Shown here piece after piece: positions 28,978 through 40,091 of a stretch of DNA of 64,000 nucleotides. A model generated the notes under the pieces. The model searched no databases. It had not been told where the DNA came from and saw only the letters and a list, made by a program, of their open reading frames with translations. Location of the stretch: assembly GCF_020662265.1 (NCBI RefSeq), contig NZ_VEWM01000054.1, positions 1 through 64,000 on the forward strand, read 5' to 3'. This stretch comes from Psychrobacter sp. I-STPA6b (lineage in GTDB: Bacteria; Pseudomonadota; Gammaproteobacteria; Pseudomonadales; Moraxellaceae). Position 1 is the stretch's first letter, and each line of letters starts with the position of its first letter. The position numbers were made by a program, and so were the translations under genes.

Positions 28978-30501
28978 ATGATTGACAGCCCAGCCCCTAT
29001 GACCAAAACAGCCCCGACCCCACCTGCACACCATGCAAAAAACATCACCCTACCCCCCAGCAAGAAAAAATCCAAGCCTTCTGCTCGGGTACGCAAACGC
29101 TTAAAAGACGCTGACCCCGTCACCTTTGACATTGATGGGCTATCGCATGATGGACGTGGCGTGGCAGTGTATGGCTCACAGCCTGAACACCAAAGCGACA
29201 AACATGGCAAAAAAGTCTTTGTTAGCTTTGCCCTACCTAATGAAACGGTCAAAGTACAGCTTACCAATAGCCGAAAAAGTTTTGAGGAAGGTGACGCAAT
29301 CGAAGTGATTGCCAACCCCAATCCTGAACGGCAAACACCCCCTTGTCCACATTTTGGCGTTTGTGGCGGTTGCTCACTGCAACACTGGCAAGCCGATGGG
29401 CAAATCAAATTTAAACAATCCGTTTTAGCCGAACTGTTACAACATCAAGCCGACATTGCCCCAGAAAACTGGCTTGCCCCCATCATTGGCGACCGTCTAG
29501 GCTACCGTACCAAAGCCCGTATGGGTGTGCGTTATGTGGTGAAAAAAGACACCGCTTTGGTTGGCTTTCGAGAACGCTCAAGCAACTTTCTTGCTGAATT
29601 AAACGAATGTCATATCCTTGACCCACGCATTGGCTTTGAAATCGAAAATCTAAAACAGCTCATTACCACCCTTGAGGCTCGCAACCATATCGCCCAACTA
29701 GAGCTGGCAATGGGAGAGTATTTGCCTGATTTACCTGATGGTAATCAACCTGTCGCCCTCATTGTCCGCCACCTTGAACCGCTAACCGATGCTGACATTA
29801 ACAAACTTAAAGCCTTTTTTACCGAGCGTCAATGGCAACTGTATCTACAGCCTAAAGGGGCAGACAGTATCCAGCGAGTACAACTAACCGATGATGACAA
29901 CATGAGCCAGCAGTTTGGGCGTTTGTACTATCAACTGCCTGACTTTGACCTGACTTATGAATTTATTCCTACCGACTTTACCCAAGTTAATCTATCGGTT
30001 AATCGTAAAATGACCAAACTGGCTTGCGACTTATTAGAGCTAAAAGCAGGTGAACGGGTGCTAGATTTATTTAGCGGTTTGGGGAATTTTAGCCTACCTT
30101 TAGCACGATTAGTCGGAGAAACAGGTAAAGTAATTGGCGTAGAAGGCTCAGATGCCATGACCATTCGTGCCAGCGATAACGCCAAACGCAACGGACTGAC
30201 CAACACCGAATTTTATAGCCAAGATTTGACCCAAGACTTCTCCGAACAAGTCTGGGCAAAACAAGGCTTTGATGCCTTGCTAATTGACCCGCCTCGCTCT
30301 GGTGCGTGGGAAGTCATGCAATATCTACCTAACTTTAACGCCAAACGCATTGTCTATGTCTCTTGCAACCCTGCCACCCTTGCTCGCGATACCAAAGCCC
30401 TACTTGAGCAAGGTTACAAACTTACTCACGCAGGGGTGATGGATATGTTTTGCCACACAGGGCATGTGGAATCCATTGCACGCTTTGAAAAAGTAGAATA
30501 G
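28978..30501 (+). CDS. rlmD: 23S rRNA (uracil-1939-C5) methyltransferase
   Basis: RlmD methylates U1939 of 23S rRNA with S-adenosylmethionine. The 507-residue protein has an N-terminal lysine/proline-rich extension (about 45 residues), a TRAM RNA-binding domain, the 4Fe-4S cysteines [10 protein letters not shown] with a fourth in NECHIL, and a C-terminal methyltransferase domain with [23 protein letters not shown] and the catalytic Cys in [11 protein letters not shown]. The fourth Cys separates RlmD from RlmC/TrmA relatives that lack the cluster. A long-stem terminator follows 15 bp later. Confidence 0.93.
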   Translation: MIDSPAPMTKTAPTPPAHHAKNITLPPSKKKSKPSARVRKRLKDADPVTFDIDGLSHDGRGVAVYGSQPEHQSDKHGKKVFVSFALPNETVKVQLTNSRKSFEEGDAIEVIANPNPERQTPPCPHFGVCGGCSLQHWQADGQIKFKQSVLAELLQHQADIAPENWLAPIIGDRLGYRTKARMGVRYVVKKDTALVGFRERSSNFLAELNECHILDPRIGFEIENLKQLITTLEARNHIAQLELAMGEYLPDLPDGNQPVALIVRHLEPLTDADINKLKAFFTERQWQLYLQPKGADSIQRVQLTDDDNMSQQFGRLYYQLPDFDLTYEFIPTDFTQVNLSVNRKMTKLACDLLELKAGERVLDLFSGLGNFSLPLARLVGETGKVIGVEGSDAMTIRASDNAKRNGLTNTEFYSQDLTQDFSEQVWAKQGFDALLIDPPRSGAWEVMQYLPNFNAKRIVYVSCNPATLARDTKALLEQGYKLTHAGVMDMFCHTGHVESIARFEKVE

Positions 30502-30920
30502 ACAAAACTGACAGATAAAAACAAAATAAGTGGCTTAATGGTAATGGATAAATCTAACCTACCTCATTATCCTGCTTATTTTGTTTTTACTATTCAAAAA
30601 TGGCATTAATAAAAAGCCTTGAAATTGATCGTTATCATCACCATCTCTTAGATGCAACATACATTTTCCTAACATTCATTCACATCAATAACCTTGAACT
30701 CATTTCTGAGTACAGTTAGTATAACTATTTAGAATAATTGAATGCTAAACTTATGAATATTATGGCAACCCTATCTTTAAATATCTAAATATCATGTTCC
30801 AAACACAAGTAAAAATGATAATAACATTCATATAAATAGCCACAAAACTAGCAAGTTTAGTATTGAAAAAGCATTAGAATGAATATACTTATATAAGTTA
30901 CTGCCCCAAAGGAGTAGATA
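30502..30920. other. rlmD-relA spacer
   Basis: A spacer of 419 bp with no gene. It holds the rlmD terminator at its left end. Near relA, TTGAAA (30863-30868) and TATACT (30884-30889) could be promoter boxes, but the 15-bp gap is short of ideal. The middle is plain AT-rich sequence. Confidence 0.4.
30517..30588 (+). terminator. Long-stem terminator after rlmD
   Basis: AAAAACAAAATAAG (30517-30530) and CTTATTTTGTTTTT (30575-30588) are a perfect 14-bp inverted repeat around 44 nt, ending in a T-rich run 15 bp after the rlmD stop. The stem is AT-rich and the loop long, so efficiency is uncertain. Confidence 0.5.
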
Positions 30921-33419
30921 GTGGTCAAAATTCGGGAAGGTCTTCCCCTAGTTGATGGACAAACCGCCTCAGAGGATAGCGCCAGTTTAGCTGCTCAAGC
31001 CATTGCCAACCAACGAGCGCAGTGGCATAGCTTAACGTCAAATATTCATGAAGATGTCAAAAAACAGCTTAGCACCACCAAGCTCACTACCAAAATAGAC
31101 CGCTCTCAACCTTTAGATGACTCAGATATTGCATCTAGCCCAGACGGCGATAGTGATTATGGTGCTCATGAGATTATGATAGATTTACCCGCTTGGCTTA
31201 CTGCTGTTGCACAACGGGTAAATATGACCGAAATACCTCAACTTGCTGAGGCCTGTGAGCTTATACAAGCCCAAACTCACACCAGCCTTAGTGAAAGTCA
31301 ACGCTCAAGTGCCTATCTAACAGGGATTGGCATGACGGATATTCTGACCTATCTATATCAGGATGTAAACGCCTTGATCGCAGCCATGCTCTATCGTGCT
31401 GCCCGTATTGAACTGGTATCATTAGAACAAATTCAAAAACATTTTGGCGATGATGTAGCTACCCTAGTAGATAATACACTAGCTATGGGAAGACTGTCCG
31501 ATAGCCTTGAAAATAACAAACGCCTAGAAGATCACTTTGTTAATAATCAACGTGAACAACTCTCGCATATTTATAGCATGCTGATATCCATGACCAATGA
31601 TGTTCGCGTTGTACTTATCAAGCTTGCTGAGCGCACCTTTGCCATGCGTGAGTTATCATTTGCCACACCAGAGAGACAACAACGTGTCGCACGTGAAGTC
31701 ATGACCATTTATGCACCACTTGCACACCGGCTTGGTATTGCACAAATCAAATGGGAACTTGAAGACTTAGCATTTCGTTATCTTGCCCCTGAGCGTTATA
31801 AAGAAATCGCCAACCTGTTATCTGAAAAACGCAGTGAGCGTGAAGCATATATTGAACGTGTCGAACAACAGCTCATACAAGCACTAGATAATGCCGGCAT
31901 CATGGGAGAAGTAAGCGGACGAGTCAAACATATATACTCCATTTATCGCAAAATGAAGCTCAAAGGTCTTTCCTTTGGGCAACTGTATGACATCCGCGCA
32001 TTGCGTGTACTCGTAAATACCACAGCAGATTGCTATCATGTTTTGGGGTTAGTACATGGTCTATGGCGACATATTCCTGATCAATTTGATGACTACATTA
32101 CTAATCCCAAATCAAATGGTTATCGCTCACTACATACTGCCGTCATTGCTGAAAATAAATCCTTAGAAATTCAAATTCGCACCCATGATATGCACTTTGA
32201 AGCTGAATTAGGTATGTGTGCGCATGTTAACTATAAAGAGGGATTAAAAAATAAAAACAATCAATATATTAATCAAAAAATCAGCTCTCTACGCCAACTA
32301 TTAATTTCTAGTGGGGATAATAAACTCCTAAATCCCGACAATGACCCAGAAAATATTAATAACGAGCAACAAAATCTTGATGAAGAAGAACAAGCTGTTG
32401 ATTTTAGTGAGCTAGAGCGCATTTATGTTTTTAGTCGTGATGGAGATATCACTGAGCTTCCAAAAGGAGCCACTGTCCTAGATTTTGCCTATTATGTACA
32501 TACCCAAGTTGGCAACTGCGCACAAGCCGCCCGTGTTAATCAACGCTACGTCCCTCTCACCTATCAGCTTAAAACAGGTGAACAAGTCGAAATCATCACC
32601 AAATCATCTCGTGAACCAAATCGAGACTGGCTTGTCCCATCTCTTGGTTATATTCATACCAATAGAGCACGCTCAAAATTACGGCAATGGTTCAATAAAC
32701 AAGACCGAGATAAGAATCTAGAGATAGGTAAGCAGATGCTTGCCAAAGAATTAGGGCGTCTCTCTGTACATCCCAATAGTGTTAATTTAAACAACTACAC
32801 CCAATATTTTAATGCTAACAATGCCGATGATATCTTAGTTGGGTTGGTCACTGGGGATATTGGAATACACCAGCTCACTGGGCATATCTCACGCGAACTT
32901 GACCTAGCCCCGGAGCAAGACGAACAAGACTTTACACCCAGTGTCCATCCTAGAGCTACAGGTCGAATTGATGCTTATAAAATACGGGTTGATGGACTAG
33001 ATAATATTGAGTTACGCTTAGCTAACTGTTGCCAACCCGTACAAGGTGAACCTATTGCAGGTTTTGTTACCCTAAGTAATGGCGTCAGCATTCACAATAG
33101 AGGCTGTCCTGAATATGCACGCCTCATTGAACGAGAACCTGAACGAGAAATCCGTGCAGCGTGGATTGCCCAAAACACCAGCTATCAGCCTGTTGAAATC
33201 TGTATAGAAGCATATGACCGCAGAGGTCTGTTACGAGACCTAACGCAAGTTATTGATAATGAAAGTGTCAATATCCGAGGTGTTGGTACACATAGCGATG
33301 AAGATAACATTGCCTATCTAAAGTTCCAAATAGAAGTAACAGGATTATCTCAACTATCCAAGCTACTAGCGAAACTAGAACAACAGCCCGGAGTAATTCA
33401 TGCCAGACGAGCTGTATAA
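30921..33419 (+). CDS. relA: GTP pyrophosphokinase, RelA type
   Basis: RelA makes (p)ppGpp from ATP and GTP or GDP when uncharged tRNA enters the ribosome. The 832-residue protein has a degenerate hydrolase domain (AAMLYRAARIELVS where SpoT keeps HD residues), so it should be synthesis-only. The synthetase domain shows SIYRKMKLKGLSFGQLYDIRA and FDDYITNPKSNGYRSLHTAV (near 386). A TGS domain begins near 497, a Cys pair (NCCQPVQGEP) near 700, and an ACT/RRM domain at about 757-830. The start is GTG at 30921 with AAAGGAG 6 bp upstream. It has about 90 extra residues compared with E. coli RelA, mostly N-terminal. Confidence 0.93.
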   Translation: MVKIREGLPLVDGQTASEDSASLAAQAIANQRAQWHSLTSNIHEDVKKQLSTTKLTTKIDRSQPLDDSDIASSPDGDSDYGAHEIMIDLPAWLTAVAQRVNMTEIPQLAEACELIQAQTHTSLSESQRSSAYLTGIGMTDILTYLYQDVNALIAAMLYRAARIELVSLEQIQKHFGDDVATLVDNTLAMGRLSDSLENNKRLEDHFVNNQREQLSHIYSMLISMTNDVRVVLIKLAERTFAMRELSFATPERQQRVAREVMTIYAPLAHRLGIAQIKWELEDLAFRYLAPERYKEIANLLSEKRSEREAYIERVEQQLIQALDNAGIMGEVSGRVKHIYSIYRKMKLKGLSFGQLYDIRALRVLVNTTADCYHVLGLVHGLWRHIPDQFDDYITNPKSNGYRSLHTAVIAENKSLEIQIRTHDMHFEAELGMCAHVNYKEGLKNKNNQYINQKISSLRQLLISSGDNKLLNPDNDPENINNEQQNLDEEEQAVDFSELERIYVFSRDGDITELPKGATVLDFAYYVHTQVGNCAQAARVNQRYVPLTYQLKTGEQVEIITKSSREPNRDWLVPSLGYIHTNRARSKLRQWFNKQDRDKNLEIGKQMLAKELGRLSVHPNSVNLNNYTQYFNANNADDILVGLVTGDIGIHQLTGHISRELDLAPEQDEQDFTPSVHPRATGRIDAYKIRVDGLDNIELRLANCCQPVQGEPIAGFVTLSNGVSIHNRGCPEYARLIEREPEREIRAAWIAQNTSYQPVEICIEAYDRRGLLRDLTQVIDNESVNIRGVGTHSDEDNIAYLKFQIEVTGLSQLSKLLAKLEQQPGVIHARRAV

Positions 33420-33492
33420 ATCCTCATAAAGATAGAATGACAGCCCTTAGCATCATTTACAAAATAACTTTCAATTGAATACTAACCAGATT

Positions 33493-34425
33493 ATGCCAGA
33501 GCTTCCAGAAGTTGAAACCACAAAAACCAGCCTAAAACCTTTGCTTGGTGCAAAACTGAATACCATTCACCTACATTGCACACAATTACGCTGGGCAGTA
33601 CCTCAAGACTTGCATGCTTTAAAAAACCACTATTTGGTACACATTGACCGTCGTGCCAAATATCTGATTTTATATTTCCACCCAAATAAAGCATATCAAC
33701 ACAACAATACAAGCTCACATGATCAGGATGCCCTTGAAAAAAGACTAATCATTCATTTAGGCATGTCCGGTAGTCTTCAACAATATCCACAGCATACCCA
33801 AAAACGCAAACATGACCATGTCATCATGCAGTTTATAGATACACAGAATGTACCTAGGCAACTACACTACCATGACCCTCGGCGCTTTGGTGCTATCCTC
33901 TGGTACGATGAATATGCTGATAAACTTCTATCATCACTGGCAGTCGAACCCCTAACCACAGAGTTTAATGCTAAGTATCTATACGCACTCATTCATCCAC
34001 AATCAACCCAGATTCAAAGCACACACAATAAAAAAAGAGAGGTTTCTCGACCTATCAAATCAGTCATCATGGATCAAAAGTTTGTCGTTGGTGTTGGTAA
34101 TATCTATGCCACAGAAAGCCTTTTTCTCTCTGGTATTCATCCACTTATTCCAGCCAATCAATTAACACTGGCTCAGTTACAAATACTGGTAGATAATATT
34201 AAAACTATCCTAAAAAATGCCATACAACAAGGCGGTTCAACCCTAAAAGATTTTACCGTCTCCAGTGGACAAACTGGCTACTTTCAACAAACACTACATA
34301 TCTATGGCAAACACAACCAAAGCTGTCCCAAATGTAGCAATCTTATCGATAAAGTCACCATTACAGGACGAGCCAGTACTTTTTGCTCCACTTGTCAGCC
34401 ATATCCAACAACAGATAGCTTATAG
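33493..34425 (+). CDS. mutM: Formamidopyrimidine-DNA glycosylase
   Basis: MutM (Fpg) removes 8-oxoguanine and formamidopyrimidines and cuts the abasic site. The 310-residue product must begin MPELPEVETT because Pro2 is the catalytic amine and Glu3 assists; this fixes the ATG at 33493, six codons inside a longer reading frame. Other marks are the DRRAKYLIL lysine loop, the H2TH motif KFVVGVGNIYATESLFLSGIHP, and a C-terminal zinc finger with CPKC and CSTC. It is somewhat longer than E. coli Fpg (269) through internal insertions around residues 70-85 and 165-185. It follows relA by 73 bp. Confidence 0.95.
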   Translation: MPELPEVETTKTSLKPLLGAKLNTIHLHCTQLRWAVPQDLHALKNHYLVHIDRRAKYLILYFHPNKAYQHNNTSSHDQDALEKRLIIHLGMSGSLQQYPQHTQKRKHDHVIMQFIDTQNVPRQLHYHDPRRFGAILWYDEYADKLLSSLAVEPLTTEFNAKYLYALIHPQSTQIQSTHNKKREVSRPIKSVIMDQKFVVGVGNIYATESLFLSGIHPLIPANQLTLAQLQILVDNIKTILKNAIQQGGSTLKDFTVSSGQTGYFQQTLHIYGKHNQSCPKCSNLIDKVTITGRASTFCSTCQPYPTTDSL

Positions 34426-34637
34426 TCATCGAACATGCTTGATTATCTGTGCTGAACTTGCTTTAATAGCTTTATTACCATTATATTTCTATTGTCTAAC
34501 AAAATCATAACTGAATATTGATAACATCCACACATATAGAGCAACTTGGATCATTAATCATACCCAGCTAACCTAATTTAGCAATAGAACATAAAAACCA
34601 ACATTCTACCAATATATTCCAAAGTTGAGGATTTAAT

Positions 34638-35063
34638 ATGCGCCTAAAACATACCCTAAGTACCGCACTACTAAGTGTTGGACTCATGATTACTAGTACA
34701 GCACCTGCAACTGCTGCCATCGAAATTGATGAAACAGATTTTGGACCTAGCTATGACACCATGGTCGTTGATACTGTCGTCGGCAAGCCTCTTCAATTAG
34801 TCAATGCTGTTGCTGGTACTGCTGCTTATGTCGTCAGCCTACCTTTCTCAATTATTGGTGGCAACCATGAACAAGCCCAGCAAAAACTTGTTGTCGAACC
34901 TTGGCAAGCAATGAATCGTTGTCTTGGATGTACCGTTGCTGAAGATAACTACTATAAATCGCAAGAAGCAAATAAAAATGATAATGTTGTTCGTATTGTG
35001 GTCGATCGACCTTCTGAAGTACTAATCAATACAAATGACAACGTTGTGGTCTTACCACAATAG
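34638..35063 (+). CDS. Small exported protein of unknown function
   Basis: I do not recognise a named family. The 141-residue product begins with a clear signal peptide (basic MRLKH, hydrophobic core, cleavage likely after residue 25 at ATA|A), so it is periplasmic or outer-membrane associated. A hydrophobic segment (AVAGTAAYVVSLPFSIIGG) near residues 56-75 is followed by VEPWQAMNRCLGC with two Cys that could form a disulfide. AGTTGAGGA precedes ATG. It stands alone, between mutM and a terminator. Confidence 0.75.
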   Translation: MRLKHTLSTALLSVGLMITSTAPATAAIEIDETDFGPSYDTMVVDTVVGKPLQLVNAVAGTAAYVVSLPFSIIGGNHEQAQQKLVVEPWQAMNRCLGCTVAEDNYYKSQEANKNDNVVRIVVDRPSEVLINTNDNVVVLPQ

Positions 35064-35249
35064 CCCCAAAAACAGTAAGACAAATATAAATGACCTATGG
35101 TAGACAATACGATTGTATAGCATAAAGTGATACAACGTATGAGGGTAACAGCTGTTTAGTCATTTTTTAATTATAGTCACCCACATTACCACTTTTACTA
35201 CTTATTCCCATATCCTGTTCTATATACTTATATTAGGACAGGACAACAT

Positions 35250-35280
35250 AAAAAGGCTAACCACTTAGGTTAGCCTTTTT
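35250..35280. terminator. Bidirectional terminator between the exported-protein gene and mscL
   Basis: AAAAGGCTAACC (35251-35262) pairs perfectly with GGTTAGCCTTTT (35268-35279) across a 5-nt loop, with T-runs on both strands. It separates two convergent genes. Confidence 0.93.
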
Positions 35281-35328
35281 ACTATTATGCTCTATCTATT
35301 TATCAATATATTTAATCAATGATAAGTC

Positions 35329-35760
35329 TTATTTATTTAACTTAGCACTGATCTCACGAAGTAATAATACCTCTTCTGAAGGCTCAGCTGGTGCTTCAGG
35401 CTCAGCTTCTTGCTTTCTACGCATATTGTTCATTGCTTTCACCATCATAAAGATGATAAAGGCTAAGATAACAAAGTTAATCAATACTGTAATAAAATTA
35501 CCATATGCTAGCATAGGCACACCCGCTTCTTTCAAAGCTTCATAGGTATGTGCAACACCTTCTGGTGCATCACCTAACATAACAAACATATTAGTGAAGT
35601 CTAACTCACCACCTGCAATGAATGATACCAATGGCATGATAATGTCTTCAACCAAAGAAGTGGTAATCTTACCGAATGCTCCTCCGATAATAACACCAAC
35701 TGCCAAATCCATGACGTTACCTTTTAAAGCAAACTCTTTAAATTCTGACATCATACTCAT
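35329..35760 (-). CDS. mscL: Large-conductance mechanosensitive channel
   Basis: MscL is the homopentameric inner-membrane safety valve opened by membrane tension on hypo-osmotic shock. The 143-residue product has the N-terminal amphipathic helix and first membrane helix ([27 protein letters not shown]), a periplasmic loop, a second helix ([19 protein letters not shown]) and a charged C-terminal bundle ending [13 protein letters not shown]. The ATG at 35760 follows AAAGG; a longer reading frame upstream is spacer. Two nearby Met codons (35754, 35751) are alternative starts. It is a single gene. Confidence 0.95.
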   Translation of the reverse strand: MSMMSEFKEFALKGNVMDLAVGVIIGGAFGKITTSLVEDIIMPLVSFIAGGELDFTNMFVMLGDAPEGVAHTYEALKEAGVPMLAYGNFITVLINFVILAFIIFMMVKAMNNMRRKQEAEPEAPAEPSEEVLLLREISAKLNK

Positions 35761-36056
35761 AATAACTACTACCTTTAAATAACTGATTGTTAATACTATA
35801 GTGGAACATATATAAAAACTGGTACAAACAAACAAGCATAAGTAGTAGCTGATTTTTCATACAGATACAGACAGCAAGTTACGTGCGCAACTGTTTTATC
35901 ATTTATCTCACTATACTAAAAAAGGACCAACAAAATACGCCTTAAAACTACTAAGGGCATTCCATTAATCCTTAATCTACTAATACATATTAGTAATATA
36001 GTGTATTCTATAAAAAATTTTTAACAATAAAGTAAAGAAATGTAAACGAATTTCAT

Positions 36057-37904
36057 TTAGGCTTCTTTTTTACGCCCATGACGCTTGCGTTCACTTTCAG
36101 TTAAATAGCGTTTGCGCAGACGAATAGACTTCGGTGTGACCTCAACCAGCTCATCATCCTCAATAAACTCAAGTGCCTGCTCTAAAGTCAGCTTAATTGC
36201 TGGTGTCAATGTTAATGCCTCATCCGTACCACTGGCACGTACGTTAGTCAACTGCTTGGCTTTGGTTGGATTCACTACCATATCATCACTACGAGAGTTA
36301 ATACCAATAATCATACCCTCATATACCTCAAGTTGTGGTTCAGCAAATAGCTTACCGCGCTCTTGAAGGTTGAATAAAGCATAGCCCAAACAAGTACCAT
36401 TGGTCATAGAAACTAAAACACCATTAACTCGACCACCCACATCACCTACTTTTTGAGGACCATAGTGTGAGAAGCTTGATGTCAAAATACCTGTACCTGA
36501 TGTCATGGTTAAGAAATCTGAGCGAAATCCAATCAAACCACGAGCTGGCATCGTTGCTTCAATGCGCATACGTCCTTTATCATCAAGTTGCATATCAGTC
36601 ATCTCACCTTTGCGTAAGCCGACCTGCTCCATAATTGCACCTTGATGCTCTTCTTGGATATCAAAAATCACATTTTCATAAGGCTCTTGTAGCTGACCAT
36701 CTATCTCTTTTACAATAACTTCAGGACGTGAAACACCAAGCTCATAACCTTCTCGACGCATATTTTCAATCAAAACAGAAAGATGTAGCTCACCACGACC
36801 AGAAACTTTAAATTTCTCTGGAGAATCTGTATCTTCTACTCTTAATGCCACATTATGAATCAATTCACGCTCTAAACGCTCACGAATATTACGAGAAGTC
36901 ACAAACTTACCTTCACGACCAGCAAATGGTGAATTATTTACTTGGAAAGTCATTGAAACAGTTGGTTCATCTACGGTTAATGCTGGTAGCGCCTCAACTG
37001 TTGATGGATCACAAATCGTATCAGAAATATTCAGTGCATCAATACCTGTAATACAAACAATATCACCTGCCTGAGCGCTGCTCACATCCACACGATCTAA
37101 ACCATGATAACCCATGATTTTTAAAATACGACCATTGCGTTTATTGCCATCTTTATCAATGACAGTCACAGGTGTATTCGTTGAAATAGAACCACGCTGA
37201 ATACGACCAATACCAATAACACCAACAAAGCTATTATAGTCTAAGCTAGAGATTTGCATCTGAAACGGACCATCAACATCAACTTGAGGTGGCTGCACAA
37301 TATTAACAATCGTTTCAAACAGTGGTGTCATATCTTCTGCTAGATTATCTGGCTCTAAACCAGCAACACCATTTAATGCTGATGCATAAACAATCGGGAA
37401 GTCTAGTTGCTCATCTGTTGCACCCAGATTATCAAATAAGTCAAATACCTGATCCATTACCCAATCAGTGCGCGCACCAGGACGATCAACTTTGTTAATC
37501 ACTACAATTGGCTTTAACCCTTTTTCGAAGGCTTTTTGGGTCACAAATCGTGTCTGAGGCATTGGACCATCAACAGCATCAACCAATAGCAAAACACAGT
37601 CAACCATGGACATAACACGCTCTACTTCACCACCAAAATCGGCGTGTCCGGGAGTATCTACGATATTAATACGATACTCAATATCATCTTTAGGGTTAAA
37701 CCACTTGATAGCAGTATTTTTAGATAAGATGGTAATACCACGCTCTTGCTCAAGTGCATTGGAATCCATTACTCGCTCAATCTCACCTGCGCGCTCACCC
37801 AGTGTTCCTGATTGCTGTAGCAACTTATCTACTAACGTAGTCTTACCATGGTCTACGTGAGCAATAATAGCGATATTACGCAAATGTTCGATTTTGTTTG
37901 ACAT
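36057..37904 (-). CDS. typA: Ribosome-associated GTPase TypA/BipA
   Basis: TypA is a translational GTPase of the EF-G/LepA group that helps 50S assembly and growth at low temperature or under stress. The 615-residue product matches the family. It has [15 protein letters not shown] (G1), [11 protein letters not shown] (G2), [15 protein letters not shown] (G3) and NKVDRPGAR (G4), then the beta-barrel, the EF-G-like domain, and the C-terminal TypA domain with [15 protein letters not shown] near the end. It is a single gene between mscL and ompA. Confidence 0.96.
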   Translation of the reverse strand: MSNKIEHLRNIAIIAHVDHGKTTLVDKLLQQSGTLGERAGEIERVMDSNALEQERGITILSKNTAIKWFNPKDDIEYRINIVDTPGHADFGGEVERVMSMVDCVLLLVDAVDGPMPQTRFVTQKAFEKGLKPIVVINKVDRPGARTDWVMDQVFDLFDNLGATDEQLDFPIVYASALNGVAGLEPDNLAEDMTPLFETIVNIVQPPQVDVDGPFQMQISSLDYNSFVGVIGIGRIQRGSISTNTPVTVIDKDGNKRNGRILKIMGYHGLDRVDVSSAQAGDIVCITGIDALNISDTICDPSTVEALPALTVDEPTVSMTFQVNNSPFAGREGKFVTSRNIRERLERELIHNVALRVEDTDSPEKFKVSGRGELHLSVLIENMRREGYELGVSRPEVIVKEIDGQLQEPYENVIFDIQEEHQGAIMEQVGLRKGEMTDMQLDDKGRMRIEATMPARGLIGFRSDFLTMTSGTGILTSSFSHYGPQKVGDVGGRVNGVLVSMTNGTCLGYALFNLQERGKLFAEPQLEVYEGMIIGINSRSDDMVVNPTKAKQLTNVRASGTDEALTLTPAIKLTLEQALEFIEDDELVEVTPKSIRLRKRYLTESERKRHGRKKEA

Positions 37905-38486
37905 AAATGACCTAATACTTTAAAAAATTGTTGAAAATAAAACTGTATGAATTTCTCTAAACTCTTCAAATCATCGACATTTGAAATGTAAACATTACTA
38001 TGCAGTGGTCTATACTAGACCCAAAGAACGATTAGCTTGAGTTTTATTGCTTCTAGAAAGGATAAAGCTCCAGATAAAGAAAAAGCAATATTGAGGGATT
38101 CTTCAGCGGGTAAGTATATCACTTTTATAATACAAAATAATGACTATCGGTATGCTTTGTTCATTTTTAGACAAATATATTCAGTTATTAAGGGCTGTTA
38201 AGCTTTTTATAGGTAGTACAGCGCAATATCATTATCATTTAATTATGAGCATTTAATCATTATTTGACCATAACAATTAATCATTTAAACCGATTGTAAA
38301 GTTGCAATAACATAGAAATCACACAGTGACACAATAAAAAAGACCACCTAGAAACTAGATGGTCTTTTTTGATAGGCTGGAGTTGTATCTCTAATCACCG
38401 CATCAGTTCAACTTGATGATTAAAGAGCAATCTACAGTCGACTGTTAATTAAAACTATCTATACTACGGGTAGTAATATTAATAGA
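37905..38486. other. ompA-typA spacer
   Basis: A 582-bp spacer with no supported gene. It holds the ompA terminator (38336-38371) and the upstream region of typA. The rest is AT-rich and I see no clear promoter pair, RNA fold or repeat in it. Confidence 0.45.
38336..38371 (-). terminator. Terminator after ompA
   Basis: GACCACCTAG (38342-38351) and CTAGATGGTC (38355-38364) pair across an AAA loop with A/T tails. One position is a C-A mismatch on the plus strand but a G-U pair on the minus strand, so the hairpin suits minus-strand RNA from ompA. Confidence 0.85.
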
Positions 38487-39803
38487 TTAGTTAACTTGCA
38501 TGTCTTTAGTTTGCTCTACAACTTCAGTTTTGTTACCAGTAATAACCGCATAAACACGACGGTTCATAGCACGACCTTCTTCAGTATCGTTTGGTGCGAT
38601 TGGTTGACTATAGCCATAACCAATAGTAGTCAAACGAGAAGGAGCAATACCATATTGGTTAGTCAACATTGACTTAACTGCCATAGCACGTGCTTCTGAT
38701 AGACGCTGGTTGTAGCGAGCTGATGGACCAGTCTTAGAAGCGTGACCTTCAATTTTCGCAGTAGCGTTTGGATATTCACGCATTTTTTCTGCTACTTTAG
38801 CAATTTCTGGTACAAACTGTTGTTTGATGTTTGATTTATCATTATCAAAGAATACACGCAATTCCATTTCTAAATCTTCAGTGATTTCGATTGGAACTGG
38901 GCATCCGTCTGCATCAACAACAAGATTTCTTGGAGTGTTTGGACACTTGTCATTAGCATCAATAACACCATCACCATCAGTATCAACAATAACTTCTGGC
39001 TGATCTTCAATAACAACAACTGGTGGTGCAACAGGTACTACAGGAGCAACTGTTTCAACAACAGGCTCAACTGGTGGTACAACAAGAGCTGGCTGTAAAT
39101 GACCGCCTAGAACAACTTCTAGACCTGCCAATGCCATACCTTCCCACCAGTTGTTATCAAAGTTATGAATCGCACGAGCTTCACCACGTAGGCTTAGAGC
39201 ATCGTTTACACGATACATAGCACCAAGACCTAAGTTACCAATGGTATCTTTTGATTCAGCGACTTCTGTACCTGCGTCAATTTTACCTGATTTACCAGTT
39301 TGGCTAGTAGCATTAGCATTGTAATCACGTTGGTTTTCAACTTTAATTTTTGACTGACCAGCACCAACTAATACGTAAGGACGGAATGAGCTAGGATTAT
39401 AACCTGTGAACTGATCCGTTCCGATTAGGAAGTTACCAGAGATAGTTTCTTGCTCTACATCAAAACGATTTTGAGGATTTTTTGCTGATTTCTCAGATGC
39501 TTGACCGTCAGTGTTTGACACACCATACTCAACTTGGAACTGAGTAGAAGGTGTTAATTCGATACCAAGTGCGGCACCAGTATACAAACCGCTTTCTTGA
39601 GCGATACCACCATTTACTGGAATATCAGGGTTTTTACCAGTTTCTAATGTTTTACCAGTACGCAATACTTCACGCTGTTCATCATGTGCCTCACCAGTGT
39701 AGTGATAGCCTAGTAACAGTGGGCTAACCGTAACACCAGCGTTTGCTGCCATAGGAGCTGCAGCAGCTGCAACTATTGCTAGAGCAATTTTATTTAATTT
39801 CAT
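38487..39803 (-). CDS. ompA: OmpA-family outer membrane protein
   Basis: A 438-residue outer-membrane protein. A signal peptide ends at ANA (cleavage near residue 22). An eight-strand beta-barrel follows to about residue 235, then a Pro/Val-rich linker, a calcium-binding-type DTDGDGVIDANDKCPNTP, and a C-terminal OmpA peptidoglycan-binding domain (GHASKTGPSARYNQRLSEARA with the Asp/Arg contact region). It anchors the outer membrane to the cell wall and can act as a porin or adhesin. GGAGG lies just upstream of ATG. The gene is single with its own promoter and terminator, consistent with high expression. Confidence 0.93.
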   Translation of the reverse strand: MKLNKIALAIVAAAAAPMAANAGVTVSPLLLGYHYTGEAHDEQREVLRTGKTLETGKNPDIPVNGGIAQESGLYTGAALGIELTPSTQFQVEYGVSNTDGQASEKSAKNPQNRFDVEQETISGNFLIGTDQFTGYNPSSFRPYVLVGAGQSKIKVENQRDYNANATSQTGKSGKIDAGTEVAESKDTIGNLGLGAMYRVNDALSLRGEARAIHNFDNNWWEGMALAGLEVVLGGHLQPALVVPPVEPVVETVAPVVPVAPPVVVIEDQPEVIVDTDGDGVIDANDKCPNTPRNLVVDADGCPVPIEITEDLEMELRVFFDNDKSNIKQQFVPEIAKVAEKMREYPNATAKIEGHASKTGPSARYNQRLSEARAMAVKSMLTNQYGIAPSRLTTIGYGYSQPIAPNDTEEGRAMNRRVYAVITGNKTEVVEQTKDMQVN

Positions 39804-39838
39804 GGATGTCCTCCAAAGGATAGTTTAATTGTTTCGCT

Positions 39839-39867
39839 ATTTTAACAACAGATTGTTAATTTAACAA
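39839..39867 (-). promoter_or_regulatory. ompA promoter with palindrome over the -35 box
   Basis: On the minus strand TTGTTA (39862-39867), 17 bp, TAAAAT (39839-39844). The 15-bp palindrome TTGTTAA-T-TTAACAA (39853-39867) covers the -35 box, a position suited to a repressor. Confidence 0.6.
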
Positions 39868-40061
39868 AACTTAGCTACAAATTTATGTTATCAAATTGCA
39901 GTATCAACTGATAGCTTAGCGATTATTGATATAGTTTACAACTTATTTTTTACTAGGTGACGTATAAAGTTACCAAACTCATCAACTTCAATTAGTATTC
40001 TAATATAGTTTATTGCTGTCTTCTATATTGTGTTAGAAAAAAATACTAAAAGAAACATTAG

Positions 40062-40091
40062 TTGACATAACAATTATATTTCTACTATGAT
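40062..40091 (+). promoter_or_regulatory. Promoter of the pseudopilin gene
   Basis: TTGACA (40062-40067), 18 bp, TATGAT (40086-40091). The -35 is perfect. The start codon is 30 bp beyond the -10, so the leader is very short, and no good ribosome site is seen. Confidence 0.65.

Noticed and set aside
34265..34510. 81-residue open frame overlapping the end of mutM
   Set aside because: It runs out of frame through the mutM zinc-finger region, whose own frame is clearly coding.
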